Notes under the pieces: generated by a model
What the model was told of the DNA's origin: nothing
The model's database searches: none
The model's input: the letters and a program-made list of their open reading frames with translations, nothing else
Position numbers and translations under genes: made by a program
Assembly: GCA_020809705.1 (NCBI GenBank)
Contig: CP085835.1
Span: 3,534,001-3,598,000, forward strand
Length of the DNA stretch: 64,000 nucleotides
Source: Calonectria ilicicola
Lineage: Eukaryota; Ascomycota; Sordariomycetes; Hypocreales; Nectriaceae
Direction of reading: 5' to 3'
Shown: positions 35,473 through 48,160 of the stretch, one piece after another
Layout: each line of letters starts with the position of its first letter
How positions within the stretch are numbered: position 1 is the stretch's first letter

Positions 35473-35754
35473 CTAAAAGTACACTTTGGCCACAGGGCAG
35501 CGAGAGCAGCGCAGCACGCCGCATTGTGGACAGCTGCCAACTGAGATGAGCATTCCGCTCGTGGCGCACTGGCAGCACGTCCATACGAAGGCTGGACGTC
35601 TTCTTCGACCGGGCTGTGGATAGATCAGTACGAAATCGAAACGTTAGCGAATACGGATGGCACCTACATGTCTGCTATTGATGGATTCCTGCGCGAGCTT
35701 TTCGCTTGCAATGGTGTGGCTGAGCTCGAGACTGCATCTGCTGAGGGGGGCCAT
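35473..35754 (-). CDS. Small cysteine-rich putative zinc-binding protein, 75 aa
   Basis: Two exons (35668-35754 and 35473-35613) with a 54-bp GTAGGT...CACAG intron containing a GCTAAC branch site. The start sits in ACCATGG. The protein is MAPLSRC... for 29 residues, then a basic linker (PGRRRRP) and a compact Cys array: VWTCCQCATSGMLIS followed by SCPQCGVLRCSRCPV. That is eight Cys in about 35 residues in CxxC-type pairs. I recognise this C-CxC-(x)n-CPxC-(x)n-C-xRCPV pattern from small ascomycete proteins predicted to bind zinc; their function is unknown. It is the only apparently intact gene between two AT-rich regions. There is no signal peptide, so it is not a typical secreted effector. 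Confidence 0.65.
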
Positions 35755-35981
35755 GGTGCATGATCTGACGTGACGCTGTAGATGGATGATGAGGAGGAGA
35801 ATCGTGCATGATCTGGAGCTGAATTTCGGGGCGGCGAATGAGATTTAAGGATGAATCTTAGCTGTATGCTTTAGATGAAGCATAGATTTCACCCTTTCTT
35901 TTTATCCTGTCGCTTGCATTTTAATATATATCATCCTGGTCTTTATCAGCCGGGAGCGAGCGGGTGCGGGAGAGTGCAGGC

Positions 35982-36017
35982 AAACAGCAAGCAAGCAAGC
36001 AAGCAAACAGCAAACAG
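35982..36017. repeat. AAGC/AAAC microsatellite
   Basis: Tandem AAGC units that grade into AAAC-containing units, lying between the cysteine-rich gene and the phosphorylase-like fragment. Confidence 0.75.
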
Positions 36018-36162
36018 GCAGTTTGATAGAGAATGCCGCGGTTAGGAACATTTTATGCAAACAAGCAGTGCTCTCGCGTGTTAATTGCAATTTGTAGCCG
36101 ATTGACGGTTGCGGATCGAAGGGAGTCGATGCTGGTGGTTCCTGAAGTTAGCCGCTTTTGGC

Positions 36163-36324
36163 TTACACTACAATGTTCGCGTCGCCGATGGCCCTCCCAT
36201 ACTGTTGGCCGTTTTCGTCCCAGAACTCGTCGAAGATCAGGGTGTCAGCATTGTATTCGAGCGGCAGGGCGCAGACGATGGCAATCTCGAAATCGTTTCG
36301 GTCGTGGGGTCGTGGGAAGAACAT
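36163..36324 (-). pseudogene. N-terminal fragment of a nucleoside-phosphorylase-like domain (fungal NLR-type)
   Basis: From ATG at 36324 the frame reads MFFPRPHDRNDFEIAIVCAL, then PLEYNADTLIFDEFWDENG, QYGRAIGDAN and a TAA stop. This is the start of the purine/uridine phosphorylase superfamily domain (PNP_UDP) as it occurs at the N-terminus of fungal NACHT or ankyrin-repeat proteins. There the block IAIVCALPLE is followed by a DE-W-D motif, a GD-N motif and normally a TTGRIG strand. Here the protein ends right after GDAN. The normal continuation is missing in all frames nearby, so only about 53 residues remain. It is most likely the relic of an NLR-like gene cut off by rearrangement. Confidence 0.65.
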
Positions 36325-37386
36325 GGTCGCGGTAGAGGATCCGTCGGCGTCTGCCCCGCATCAAGATTCCACTGCAAGGGGTGCACGGTGTGTTCACCCT
36401 GTCATTTGTTCTTTTCGTTCCTTTTTCCTTCACCTGAGGTGAGCTGAAGCAAACATGGTTAGTGGCGTGTCACAACCCTTTACTATCTCACCATGTTTGC
36501 TTGTATGGTTCCAGGAGCACAGTATAAAACGTGATCAATCATCTGTAAGTTACATCAAATCGAAGACCGTTTGCAATACGACTCTCCTTCGGAATACTCT
36601 CATCATTACAGTCGGTGGCACGTTCACTATTTTCCTGCTGTAACTCTATCGGCAGACTCCGAGGAAAACCTTACTCTTGGGGGACAAGCCTGGCGGGAGG
36701 TGCGGCGATTCGATTGCCTTCCCTGATTGGCGTCTTTTTTTTTTTTTTTGAATCTCGGATTAATGAAAGATAAATGTAAATTGCTTTTTCTTCCCTTGAG
36801 CTTTATAATGCTTTTCCTACTATAAATAAAAGAAATACTAGTCTAAAATAAAATAAAAACTTGGTGTAAACGTTGCATACTGAATGGCTATGCCCTTGTC
36901 ATGAATCGGATTGACCTAGCCACGCGCTGTGGGCCGTTGCACCACAAGCTGGTTCAACTTGCCATGGTCACGGGTCAAGGGACATTAGGATACCTCGAGC
37001 GCCCGGGTCAGTCATTTGTGTGATCGGACCCCCGGAGTGAGGGCTCTTTTGGGAGGGCCCGCAGGGCCCCAAATTGGGTGGGATATCCGGCTATATAGAC
37101 CTCCCTGGTAGTAGGGACTCCTCTTTAAATAGCTAGCCTTAATGAGGTTAGGTAGATTGTTAAGTTATCTTTTATTATCTTTATTATAATATATATATTA
37201 GGTTTTATAATTATAAGCTTAGTTAAGTATAAAAATATAAGAATAATAATTATATTAATATTATATAGTTATTTTGTATAATTATAAGGTTATTTAAAGC
37301 TTTTTTTATTATTTTTTAAATTAAAGTTTATTAATAATTTTAAATTAAAAATTAATTTTATTATTTATAAAAAAAGCTTTTATATA
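36325..37386. other. Transition to the transposon region
   Basis: There is no gene. A T-rich run lies near 36730-36750 and a GC-normal stretch at about 36890-37150. The latter holds TATATAGACCTCCC and GC-rich short repeats (GGGCCCGCAGGGCCCC) and may be part of an old LTR, but I found no partner. From about 37150 on, the sequence is nearly pure A+T. Confidence 0.4.
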
Positions 37387-39197
37387 ATGTATATAATAAG
37401 CATATATCATAGACAAGTATATATCATAAAAATCCCTTATATATAATACTTTTTAATTAATTAAATACTTCTTAATTATTAAATATATTATAGTTTAATA
37501 TAAAAGCTAATACCTTTCTTGCCCTTTAAGCTATTTAAGATTTTTAAAAATTAAGTATTTAAAAGATTATATAGATTTATAAAGTTAATAAGTATAGGTT
37601 ATATTATTAATAGAAGAAGATTTAATTTTAAAGTAATTAGGTCTTTTTATTATATAAGTTATTTAATTTAGAAGAGGATATTATTTTTTAATTTATTTTA
37701 GATTTAGATTTATAAGGATTCTTTTTATAGTTTTTTAATATAAAGAAAATAATTAATTAATTATTTTTTAATTAAAATAAATTATTAATTAATTAATATT
37801 AGATTTTAAATTTTATAAAATAATATATAAAATTTAAAATATAATTCTTTTATAAATATAATTATAAAAAGATTAAATATAAAAATCTAAAGATTATTAA
37901 TAATTAATTTAAATTTATAGTAAATATAATAAGAAAATATAATATTAAATTAAATAATATTTATAATTTTAATAAGATTAGCTTTATAATAGATATTATT
38001 GTAAGTAGAATAATTATAATAGATATAGAAAGATATTTAAACCTAAAATTGATCTAGCCTAGAAATTAAGAATAGATAATAGTTATTTAAGCTATTAATA
38101 TAAAAGATTAGGTAATCTTACTATTTCTTATTGCTATAGGCTAATATTATTTTATTAATTAGTATAAAGAAAGTAACTTTTTAGCTAATTAAGCTATTAT
38201 TATTATTTAAAATAGCTAGATTAATAATATAATAGATTTTAAGTAATTAAAGTATTTTAATTATTATATAAATAATTAATTAATTAATTATTATTATCTT
38301 TTTATTTTTAATAGATATAAAAGTTATTATTTAATCTAATTTAAGAAATATTATAAAAATAATAAAATTATTATACTTTATATATTATTTAATTTATTTT
38401 ATTTACTTTAGCTTCTTAATATTATATACTTTAAACTATTAAAAATAATATATAAAAAAGAAATAAAGTATTTAATTAAATACTTTATAATCTATATTTT
38501 AAAGTCTAACTTCTTTTTAATCTTTTATAATATATATAATACTATTATTATAAAAAAGAATATTTAAATAAGATTTAAAGAAGCTAGGCTTTATCCTTTA
38601 AATATAAAAAATATTATATTAAAGCTTAATATATAACTATAAACTCTAATACTCTTTAATTAAATAATTAAGTTTACTAACCCTTAGGCTCTAAAGACTC
38701 TAAGGAATATTACTAAGACTAGCTCTTAATCTAAATATTTTAAAAAATAAATTAAAAAATTATAAAGTATCTCTTTAAAGTCTATTATTAAAATATTATA
38801 ATTACTTTTTAAAGAAATAAAGGTAATTATATATAAAATAATATTAATAAAAGCTAAAATATAAGATTTTTAATAAATAAATAAAATACTTAATAAATAT
38901 TATAAATTAAAAAGAATTAAATTATAAAATAAAAGAATAATAATAATAATTAATATATAAAAAGTAATTAATTAAATAGATATAAATATATAAATATAGA
39001 TAAAATTATTAAAAAGTAATAATTAAAGGAAGTTAATATAATTAGGTAAAAGGCATTATAAAACTTATAATAAGACTAATTATAATATAAGGATATATTA
39101 GGTAATTATTAAGATCTTTAAAAAGAGAATAGTGATTAGTTTTAATTAATTAAATATCTTATAATATTTTTATTTTAAATTAAAAATAGGGGGTAGT

Positions 39198-39472
39198 TGT
39201 TACACTTCTGGGTGTAGTCAACCCTTAGTACGTTAGATCTAGCTAGAGGTAAGTAGTTTGGTTAGATGATGAGGTCCCTGATATGACAAGTTAATATCAG
39301 CCAGCGGAAGGTTAGATACAGCGATTTCGCCTCACGATACAAAAAGGTAGGTCCTATAGTATAAGATTGAATATGCTTATCTTCTCTATTCTACTAGGTA
39401 GCTTCTATTTATAAAAGATTGAAAGCTATACATGACTTATTGGTCTTATGTATTTAAAGAAGAGTTATAATA
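39198..39472 (-). repeat. 3' LTR of the 9550-bp retroelement
   Basis: 275 bp, the same length as its partner, from which it differs almost only by C/T and G/A transitions. This copy keeps more C and G (for example CTGGGTGTAGTC against CTAGGTATAATT). On the plus strand it is followed by AGTGCCCCCCTTACT, the reverse complement of a purine-rich polypurine tract. Confidence 0.9.
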
Positions 39473-39699
39473 AGTGCCCCCCTTACTCAAAGAAATGACT
39501 ATTATCCCGATAGTTTAAAAGTTTCCTAACTAGTTAAGACCATCTTTCTTGTAGTTACTATCTACTCTTACATTATCACTTTCTTTTAAAATTGTTTTTC
39601 CTTTTCCATTTTTCTCTACAATCTTCTATCCTGTTTCACCTCCTCAGCGATCGTTTCCGCCACTTCTTAAGGTCGTGTCTTCTATTACTTCTAGTCAAA

Positions 39700-41640
39700 C
39701 AGGGTGGCATGGGATGAGCTGGAGGTGTTTCCTCCACTTAGTCTTGGAGCAGGTTTCGCCTTTTTTCTAAGTGGACCCTGCTATCCAAAAGGCAGACCCC
39801 TTTTTCGACCCCGGAGTGGGGTTTGCTCCTCTGTCTCGGTGGCGGAAGGATCTTGTGCAGTTGGCTTCTTGCGGGATGTCTCCTTGTTAAGGGTGGTTCG
39901 GACTTTTGTGGTAGCGAGTTCGACAATCCGATCTATCTCCTTATCAGAGATCTGCATCTTTCGCGCTTCTAACTTCGCAATATGTGCTTCCAGCTTAGTG
40001 TTGTGTTCTTTTAATGTTTTGATGCTTAAGTTGATTTTTGCCGAGATTTTTGGAAAAATGCTATTTCTAGCCATCTTATTGTTAAATCCTTTCTGAAGTG
40101 TGTTGAGACCTTTCTTGATGTTAGTTACAGTGATCTTTGCATCCACGGTAGTGGTCAAGACATAGAGAGCGATGCTTTTGGCTTTAGTTATGTTGCTTCC
40201 TCCTATACTAATGCTAAAACCTCCTGTTGCGCTCATAGGGGGTCCTCCGGTGATGTTGAGGAGGTGACCATATTGAATCACTCCAAGGGCTCCTGCCGCT
40301 AATTGGTTGAAAGAGCTATATAGCTCAATAAATCGGGCTACCAAGATCTTCACGTACAGAGGGATCAGTTCTTAGTAGTTTTGGTTTTTGCCTTGGTGGG
40401 TGATGAAATCTCTGTTGTAGTAAGCGGCGGTAGCTTCTTTTAGGTACTATTTGATCTAATAGATTATGCTAACGGCCGCTTGGGTGCTTTTAGACCGTTC
40501 GACCTATATGCCGGTGAGTTTATCTTTTTTATGAAAGGCTTTGTGATAGTAGTGGTGTACCTTAGTGAATAAGGGGTAGAGGGGGTGGTTTTTATTATAT
40601 TTTTTGTTGATTACTCCTTTCAGATTGTTGAGTTTGAACTTGTAGTATAGGGCGATCTAGCAGTTTGTCCAGGTAAATTTTTTCTTAGTATCTTCCCCTT
40701 TTCCTCTAAATCTATGTATATTATAGGTATTACCTTCCTCAAGTCCAGATTTATCCACTCTTTTGTTAGCTTAGCCTATTAACTTTTTTATGTACAGATT
40801 GTACTTGCGGTATGCCATACTGCTAAGAGATTTATTCCCGATAATGAAATTGTTAGTAAGGGCAAATTTGATAGTGGGGCTATTGTGTTTGCCTTTAATA
40901 CTATTGGTTCCTGAGGCTACGCCTTCCTCTTCTTTACTCTTAAGTAAGAGATCGGTTTCCTCATCTTTAAAGAGGTCTTTAATGTTTGTGTTATTAGTTC
41001 CGGCTTCCAGAATATCGTCTTTAACTTCTAGGGGAGGTTTAGTTCTAGGCAGGCGTTTAGTTCCTATGCTAGGGTGGTTAGGTAGTGGACTGGCAGATAT
41101 TTTATTGTTACTATCGATCGCTCGGATAGCGGCTATATCTTTTTGCAAGTTGATTCTATCTCATCTTACCTGTTGCTTGTCTTTTTGTTTTTAGTGCCTT
41201 AGTTCCTTTTCCTAGAATAATTCTCCTTAGCGCTTGTATTATTCGTATATAAAATTGGATATATCCTCGTCCTAATTGAATATACCTAATTCCTCGGACT
41301 CTAAGGAACTCGTTGTCTCCGGCGATACTGAGCTAATTCTCCAGTTGTTGTAATCGTCGCTTCTCCAGTCGATAGGGCTGGTATAAGTGGTTTTTTCTTC
41401 ATTGTCTGCTATCCTGGCGAGCGTGTGAATAAAGAAACTTGGCTGTTTCTTTTTGGGAGGTTGCTTTTGTTTGGGTATATATAATAAGTTGAAGGTAATA
41501 GTGTACTATTAATTTTGATAGTGTAAGGTTGATTTTGATTTTTTGGTTTTTTTGTGTAAATTTGAGGAGATGTAGGAGGGAAGTTTGGCTTTGGTTGGAA
41601 TTGATGAGAGATGTTTGCTTAATGGTTGAAAGCAAAGTGG
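39700..41640 (-). pseudogene. Extra ORF region of the retroelement, downstream of pol
   Basis: Several open stretches in the same direction as pol (41399-41635, 40771-41148 and 39781-40353) are separated by stops, many of them TAG where TGG or CAG is plausible. The longest, 190 codons, has ALYVLTTTVDAKITV, a helical coiled-coil-like segment (around HNTKLEAHIAKLEARKMQI) and a polar basic end. I recognise no integrase, protease or envelope motif, and no membrane span near its end. Typical fungal gypsy elements end soon after the integrase, so nearly 2 kb of extra coding-like sequence is unusual. It might encode a structural or accessory protein. Confidence 0.5.
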
Positions 41641-41929
41641 GTCCTTTGATGAAATCATCCTTGTAGCAACCCTTTATAGGTGTATTCTTCTTAGAATTAA
41701 TATTAACATTCTAGATATTATCTCTGCCTTTAGAGATGTTGTTTCTGCCTGTTGTATATAATATAGAAAATAATCTGAAATAAAAGGAAATGTGTTGTTT
41801 TCGCTTATCTAAAGGGTTTAAAGCCCCAATCTAGCCATTACTTCCAGATTAAGTGGTTTCCAGAAACCTTTTTTTAATATTCCTCTTCCTAATTGGTTGG
41901 ATATTTCTTAAGGAAATCATTTGCTATAT

Positions 41930-42120
41930 TAGAAGTATTTATTCTGATATCGGATTCTTTTAATTAAGAGTCTTCTTTAACTGTAAATCCTTTCCACTGG
42001 ATAAGGAAATGTCGGGTTGGTTTATCGTGGTATTACTGAATCCTTGACTGGGTGATTCTGTCTACCTCCTAGTGGTCTACGACTTTTGACCTTTTGATTG
42101 CTACTGGCGGTGGAGGAGGT
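41930..42120 (-). pseudogene. Chromodomain remnant at the end of the retroelement integrase
   Basis: On the minus strand, KVVDH, then a TAG where Trp is expected, then EVDRI, and later KPTRHFLIQWKGFTVKEDS. This is the W-E-V-E-x-I ... FLIKWKG...W pattern of chromodomains in chromoviral gypsy elements, with the Trp codons changed to stops. Such domains steer integration toward heterochromatin, which fits the insertion site. Confidence 0.65.
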
Positions 42121-42377
42121 TGTGTTCTCTTGAATGGGTCTTTGCCTTGCTGTGGCTTCCATATGTGTGTGATAGAGACTATTGGGTGCACTCTCTAATG
42201 CGGAGGGAAGTCGAGTTCTACGGCCTGCTGGTAAATTTTACATACTACTCGGTAGGGTCCAGCTTGGGTTGGTAACTATTTCCTTTTCGGCTTTCCTGAT
42301 AAATGGTATCCATTGTGTAATCTGAGGTAAATAATATCTCCTTAGTTAATTTCTACCGGTGTATGGCCATTATCATA

Positions 42378-43310
42378 TTATATTTTTAATAACCTTGCTG
42401 CAGTATTAATAAGAAATATGGCTTCACGTAAGTATAACTTTCGCAAGGCACTTATTACAATTTCATCTGTCTCTTTGTCGGTTACGCCAGTAGGTATAAT
42501 AAAGTCTACCACTGTCCTTAGTTTGAATCTGTAGACTAATTCATTTGACGATCTTCCAATGCTGCTTGAGATAGCATTATTTAGGTGATGTTGTATTGCT
42601 GGAAGCACCTATGTCCATGCTATATCCGGCTCTGTAGCAGTATGGTACCGTATGGCTATCTCAACTGATTGATTTTTCCTTTCAGCACTGCCATTAGTTT
42701 AAGAATGGTATGCTGTTGAGATGAGGCGTGTAGCCTTAAGGAGGGCCAATACAGCTCTCCAAAGGGCGCTTGTGAACTTTGCATCTCTATCTGTTAAAAT
42801 TCATACCAGGATTCCCCAATCACACATCATCTATAATTGTAGGAATATAATTGCCCATTCTTCGGTCGTATACAACAAGTATCCCGCGGCTATTATCGTC
42901 TTTTTCAAAAATAAGCAACTTATTAGGCAGATTGTATCCAATTTGGTATGCCCTAGGATAGCCCACATTGTCCCTTAGGAGTTTTTTGCAGGTAGGTCTG
43001 TGATAAAATCTAATGCTACAGTATAAAACACCCTTGGAACAGTCGGAATTGACTGTAGTTCTCCCATTTTCCGCTTGCGATCAATGGTGTTTTCTCGATA
43101 TGTTGGGCAATATGTGATGAATCTTTCCACTGTTTTAGCCATCCTATAGAAATATACTTGTTCCAACTCAGAAATCATTCTGTAGAAACCTAGGTGTTCT
43201 CGGTCGTCATGAACGGCTGTGAGGATGGTTTTGACCACTGGATAGGGGATGCAAATCCTTTTCTTCCCGTGGTAATCGATGTGATATAGCATTCCATTTT
43301 CTGCTAACAC
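42378..43310 (-). pseudogene. Retroelement integrase, broken
   Basis: The zinc-binding region reads HDDREHLGFYRMISELEQ and later FITYCPTY, where the last Tyr replaces a Cys of the HHCC motif (a G-to-A change). The catalytic core begins VALDFITDLP. The C-terminal part near 42378-42608 has LPAIQHHLNNAISSSIGRSS, as in gypsy integrases. Between these parts the frame is interrupted by stops. Confidence 0.8.
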
Positions 43311-43418
43311 CCATGGTTTGTGTAATTTTTCGTGCGTCTGGTCATTTTAACCTCTTTCCCGTTGAGTCTTACGCAAGTGCTCTCGAATCTGCCATAGCTT
43401 TTTATCCTTCAAATATCC

Positions 43419-45018
43419 TTATAAAATCTTCAATTTTAGCTCTGGAGCGAGTGCGATTTCTACTGCTGCCAGGTTGGCGACCGCTCCTAGTTCATTAAAT
43501 TCGCTCTTTGCGGCATCCCGGTATAATAGTTCTTCAACCGGTAACCGAGATAAGGCATCTGGTATTATGTTTAGCGTTCTTGGGATATGAAATATGCGGA
43601 GTTGAAAGGCTGATAGGTAGTTTGCGACGTTCGCTAGCTTGAGATTGGCTTTGTTTAGGTTGAGGGTGTTAAGGGATGTGTGTATAATGATTCCTTGAGT
43701 TGCTGCGTGATCGGTGATAATATTAACTGGGTTTCGGTTCGATTGAACCATTTTTCTCAATCGTCTGACTGCCCAGCCGACTACTACTACCTCTGCTTCA
43801 GTGGAGCTATACTTCTTTTCAGCTATTGAAGTTAACCGAGAAAGGAATATAATTGGCTTTAGGTTGCTGGTAGGGATATCTTTCCCCAGGATTGCTTTCT
43901 GATCCCATTCCCCATGTAATTAAAAGATATACAGGCTGAATCTGTTCTTATACGCGTCCAATTTGAAGAATAGCGGTTTGGTTGGGTTGTAGTGATATAA
44001 TAGGAACTGGTTTGTAAGAAATTGTTGTAGATCTTTGAATGATTCTAACTCTCCCTTAGTAAGTTCGAACTTCTTTAAGGAGGTTTTCTTCCTTCTAGCA
44101 GGTCTCGATAAACCTGACGGGATCTTGTTGTTCTTTCTGACTTCCTGTAATAATTCTATCTTTCTTTTTTGCAATAGCCTTGCTCTTACTTCAAACCATG
44201 GTATTCCTTGACGGAGGAAACCAGCCATTCCTAGGTAGGTTTCGAGCTCTCCTAGGCTGGTTGGCATCACCATTTTGGCGAAGGCTGCTAGCTGGTCTCC
44301 TGTTTTCTAGATCCTATTTCCATTTATAATAAATCCAAGCAACTGTACCCTTGGGTATGCTAGAAATGACTTGTTTGCTGCGATCTTTATCCTATTCTCA
44401 AGGATAATTTGTAACACTCTTTTGAGGTGCTGCAAATGCTCTTCAAATGTGGCGGAAAAGATAATAATATCGTCGATGTAGACTCGTATAAAGCCCTTAT
44501 AATTGCCGAAAAGCTTATCCTAAAATCTTTGTATAAAAGTAGGTGCATTCTTGAATTCTATTAATGTGATGTTGGATTCCTCTAAACCTTAGTCGGATAT
44601 AATAACCATCCAATTCCGGTGCTCTCTGAATATAGGTAATTGATGAAAAAAATCTATTCTATCAAATATTAAAAACCACTTTATGCCCTTTATTTTCAAT
44701 ATAATATTGTTCTGATCTAGCAGAGGGTATGCGTCAGGGATGGCTAGTCGGTTCAGAGGTCAAAGGTCTATAACCACTCTACCCTTTCTTTTGCCATTTA
44801 TAACTCTCTAGACGATGAATATAGGACAGACTATCGGTATTGGTCCCTTTGCATATCGTATCTTTCTGTTACAATGGAGCTTGTTGTGTGTTTCATCTAG
44901 TAAAGCGCGGTCTTCAACCCCTAGCGGGTACTTTTTTATGGTCTTTTTCTGGTTTTGCCATCCATCAATTAAGTCTACTCGCATTTTATCTTCTTCCTCC
45001 ATTGGGATGATGCCTTAA
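43419..45018 (-). pseudogene. Retroelement reverse transcriptase and RNase H, broken
   Basis: Reading on the minus strand gives KYPLGVEDRALLDETH, then GRVVIDL followed by PLNRLAIPDAYPLLDQ, then FIRVYIDDIIIFSATFEEHL with the catalytic YIDD box, then LGFIINGNRI. The RNase H part has FFKLDAYKNRFSLYIF and later NIITDHAATQGII and IPRTLNIIPDALSRLP. The parts are in one order and direction but cut by TAG codons, mostly at Trp or Gln positions. Confidence 0.88.
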
Positions 45019-45611
45019 TCCTTGTGGATATCGAATTTATCGGTTAATTCGATTATTTTAGCTACAGCTTCCAGATCTAAGTTTACAACTAGAACTCTAT
45101 ATTTATTTTATATAAAAGGAATATCCCCTACCTTGGTTATTCCATAACTTAGCATTCCTACGTCAACTTCTGCAGGATCTATATCAACTTCGACAGAGTT
45201 ATAATTATCCTCAGCTTCCTTTAAGGCTGCTATAAATGCTTCTTCTATCTTGAAGGTTTGATCCTATATTGTCTTAAGTGTAATGTCTTCTAAGATGAAA
45301 TAGACCTATTCTTCGGTCTATCTACTTATAATTGTTACGATCTTTTCTTTCTTCCGGATGATCATCTTCTTATCAGATGCATTATAAACTTGAACTAGTT
45401 TAGGGGAGAATCTATTAAGAATTGTATTAGACACCCCAAGCTATTCGGCTGCTAAATAGAAGGAGTCCATTTGCCCATTCTCATCTTAGGTCTCTAGTAG
45501 CATATTCCAGTGAGCCTAAATGAAAGCAGTTTCCTAAGGGCCGATTATAACTGTATGCGCGCTGGTAACCTTCTTTAAGACTTCCTGCGGTTTTTTATGA
45601 AAGATTTCCGC

Positions 45612-45980
45612 TTAACATTCGAGGTTTTGTGCTAAGCGGAAAGTAACTTTAGGCTTAACGAAGTCTACTTTAGCTCCATGCTCAAACAAGAAATTCGTTC
45701 CCAGCAGTAGCCTCGGTCCCAGTGTTTCCACTACGTCGGCTGTGACGGTGAAATGCCCGCTTACTTCCTCCCCTCGCACAGTTCCGACGAGGTAGAAGTC
45801 AAAGGTGGCTGTTTCGGTGGCTGCGAGCTGAGATCCAACACCGTTTATCTTCTTCGGGGTTTGCGATCTCCATTTTACTTTCCTCGCATTCTTCTTTAGC
45901 CAGCCACGGTTTACTAGGACTGTGGAGCATCCGGTATCAACGCATACTTGGTGGTATTCACCTTTATCGTCGAATTGCAT
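45612..45980 (-). pseudogene. Retroelement aspartic protease segment
   Basis: 122 codons with VCVDTGCSTVLVNRGWL, the D-T-G active site, and LLLGTNFLFEHGAKVDF, the conserved second half of retropepsins. It lies between the gag-like part and the reverse transcriptase. Confidence 0.85.
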
Positions 45981-46619
45981 TTTTACTTGTATGTGGACAT
46001 TGTATTTCTTTTCGAGTCTCTCTGCGAAGTCGGGTCTACCGATGGCTTTAATGATTCGTACTCTCTAAGGGTTATTTTCTTTCTCTAAGAGGTTTATGTT
46101 TATATAATATACTTCTACATATCCAGCAGATATTGGGATTCCTTCCTTATTTAGATCTCCTTCCTCAGAGTCATCTTCGGCGTTTTCTTCGGCAAGTACA
46201 TAACCGCTATAGAACAATTGCCGCTCTCGATCCCGGAAACCTCTCTCGTCCTGATAGAGGCAAGTTTCAGAGATATACCGTTGGTTCCCGCTTCCGCGCC
46301 ATTGTCATTGATAACGATTAAAACGCCGCAGGTTCCGGCTCCTTGATCCATCACGCGGTGGCTCGCAATAATAGTCAACTCGGTTGCTTTCTCCTCTCCT
46401 TGAGTTCTTTCGGTCATCATTGGAGTCTTCTTCTACTTCTTTCTTCCACCATTCGTTATTTGGCTTTCGTTAAGGGCGTCTATCATTCCTGGTGTCATTA
46501 TAAACACGCCCCTCCCTTGGTTCGATTCGTTAATAGGAAGGATGATATCTCCCACCTTATTGGTTCCAATTAGCTTGGTCTTCTTCACTATCTTCTTCAG
46601 CTACTACATACACCTTCCT

Positions 46620-48160
46620 AATGTTCGCTTTTAGATTTCAAGGTGCTAATTGGTCCCTTGCTCGTCGTTCATCCTCTAATTTCTCTTGCAGCTCTTCATA
46701 GATTTCATCGATCTTCTTAATATAGTCATTTCAAGTGTCGCTTTCTGTTGGTTTTGGGTATAGTAATTGTAAATCCATTGCCAATCGGTCATATACTGCT
46801 ATTAGAAGCTGATGTTCTCCTATCCAGCCTACTGATCTAGCTCGGCTGAATACCTAAGCGGCGAAATCGCGGACTGGAACGCCGTCTAGGATACTTTATT
46901 AGTCATATCTAGCTATCTCCATCCAGCGCATCACTTATCTCTTTTTCATACCAAATTCCTTCTAAACCACATTAAAGAAAATCTTTATAGTGGTTATAAG
47001 TCTCCTTCATTTCTCCAAATTCAACTAATAATAATATTATTTTAACACAGATTTTTAAAGTAGACTCCAAATGTTTTATCAGATATAGTTGCGGTTAACA
47101 TCGAAGTTATCTTCCCAGGTGGATCTGACTACTTAGATCCACATTTCAACATCTATAAAGATGACTTACTTGCTATCATACCATAATCCTTCTTCCTTAG
47201 CTTTTTCTATTCTACTATTTGGCCAGAAAAAACCGATATTCTTGATTTAAATGGTCGGTCGTTCCTGCACATTTCCGAACTCTAGTGTTCTACTGGTTCT
47301 GATTTCCCATTGGGTGGCTTCGTCCATTTCGGTGTAGTCGGCAGTCCAGTTTCTCGCCTAAGGTTTTAGATAAAATTCCTTCTACCAATATTCCATGCCG
47401 CCTCTTGGTCTAGGCGTGGCGCAAGACGGTTCCTCCTTAACCCTGGGTAGCATTGCTTTCATCTGTGAGAAGGCAGTACTTAACCCACTAGTACTTCCTA
47501 GTACAAAGGGATAGGGCGGAACGGACTCGTCCCAACCCTTGCCTTTCTCCCGACCCCCGACTAGGCTCAGGTCCAATTCGCCTATTAGTTCGGTTAATTG
47601 GTCGATGGCCCTGTTTCTTTCGGCTAGATCCACTGTCCTCAGTTTTCGTCATAGGTTTTCTAGCATTCTTTCCATTTCATCCTTCAGCGGTATTGGTTTC
47701 GCTATTCCTCCTGATCCTTCTGACCCCTAAGTCTCTGGGTCGGTGGCGTTCGAACCCATTTCCCTTGGTTCCTGGGATGGATTTAACATAGCTAGGATTA
47801 GAATGCCCCTGCTCAACGTAGCCTCTTACTCGTCAAGGTCAACTGTACTCCCACGGATTTGAGCCGTGCTCAGTGATACCAGCCTTCCTCCTGGGACCAG
47901 ATTAAGCTACAGTTTTAGTGTTGTTTCCGTTGCTTGGATGGTTATTTGAGTGTTCCCAAAGGTTGATGTTGGGTTTTCTTCTGTTCCTGACTCCTCTGAG
48001 GAAGCATAGACAGAGTGGTCTGGTTCGTAAGGCAGGATTCCGTCGTCTCTTGCTTTGGCGAGGATCTTTTTGACTGAGTTCCAGGCAGTTCTGATGGCAT
48101 AGAGGTCTACTACATTCCAATACTCCGGGGATTCTTCCTCTCAAAGGACTCCTATTGTAA
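46620..48160 (-). pseudogene. Retroelement gag-like region, broken
   Basis: The minus strand reads as a polar protein with several TAG stops. The longest open part (47382-47633) has RNRAIDQLTELIGELDLS and ends at a TAG after GGMEYW. It follows the 5' LTR and precedes the protease, the position of gag. No clear zinc knuckle was found. Confidence 0.55.

Noticed and set aside
36109..36447. 112-codon plus-strand frame
   Set aside because: The opposite strand holds the recognisable phosphorylase-like sequence, so this frame is its shadow.
39704..40096. 130-codon plus-strand frame at the left of the retroelement
   Set aside because: It is antisense to the coiled-coil ORF, which lies in pol orientation.
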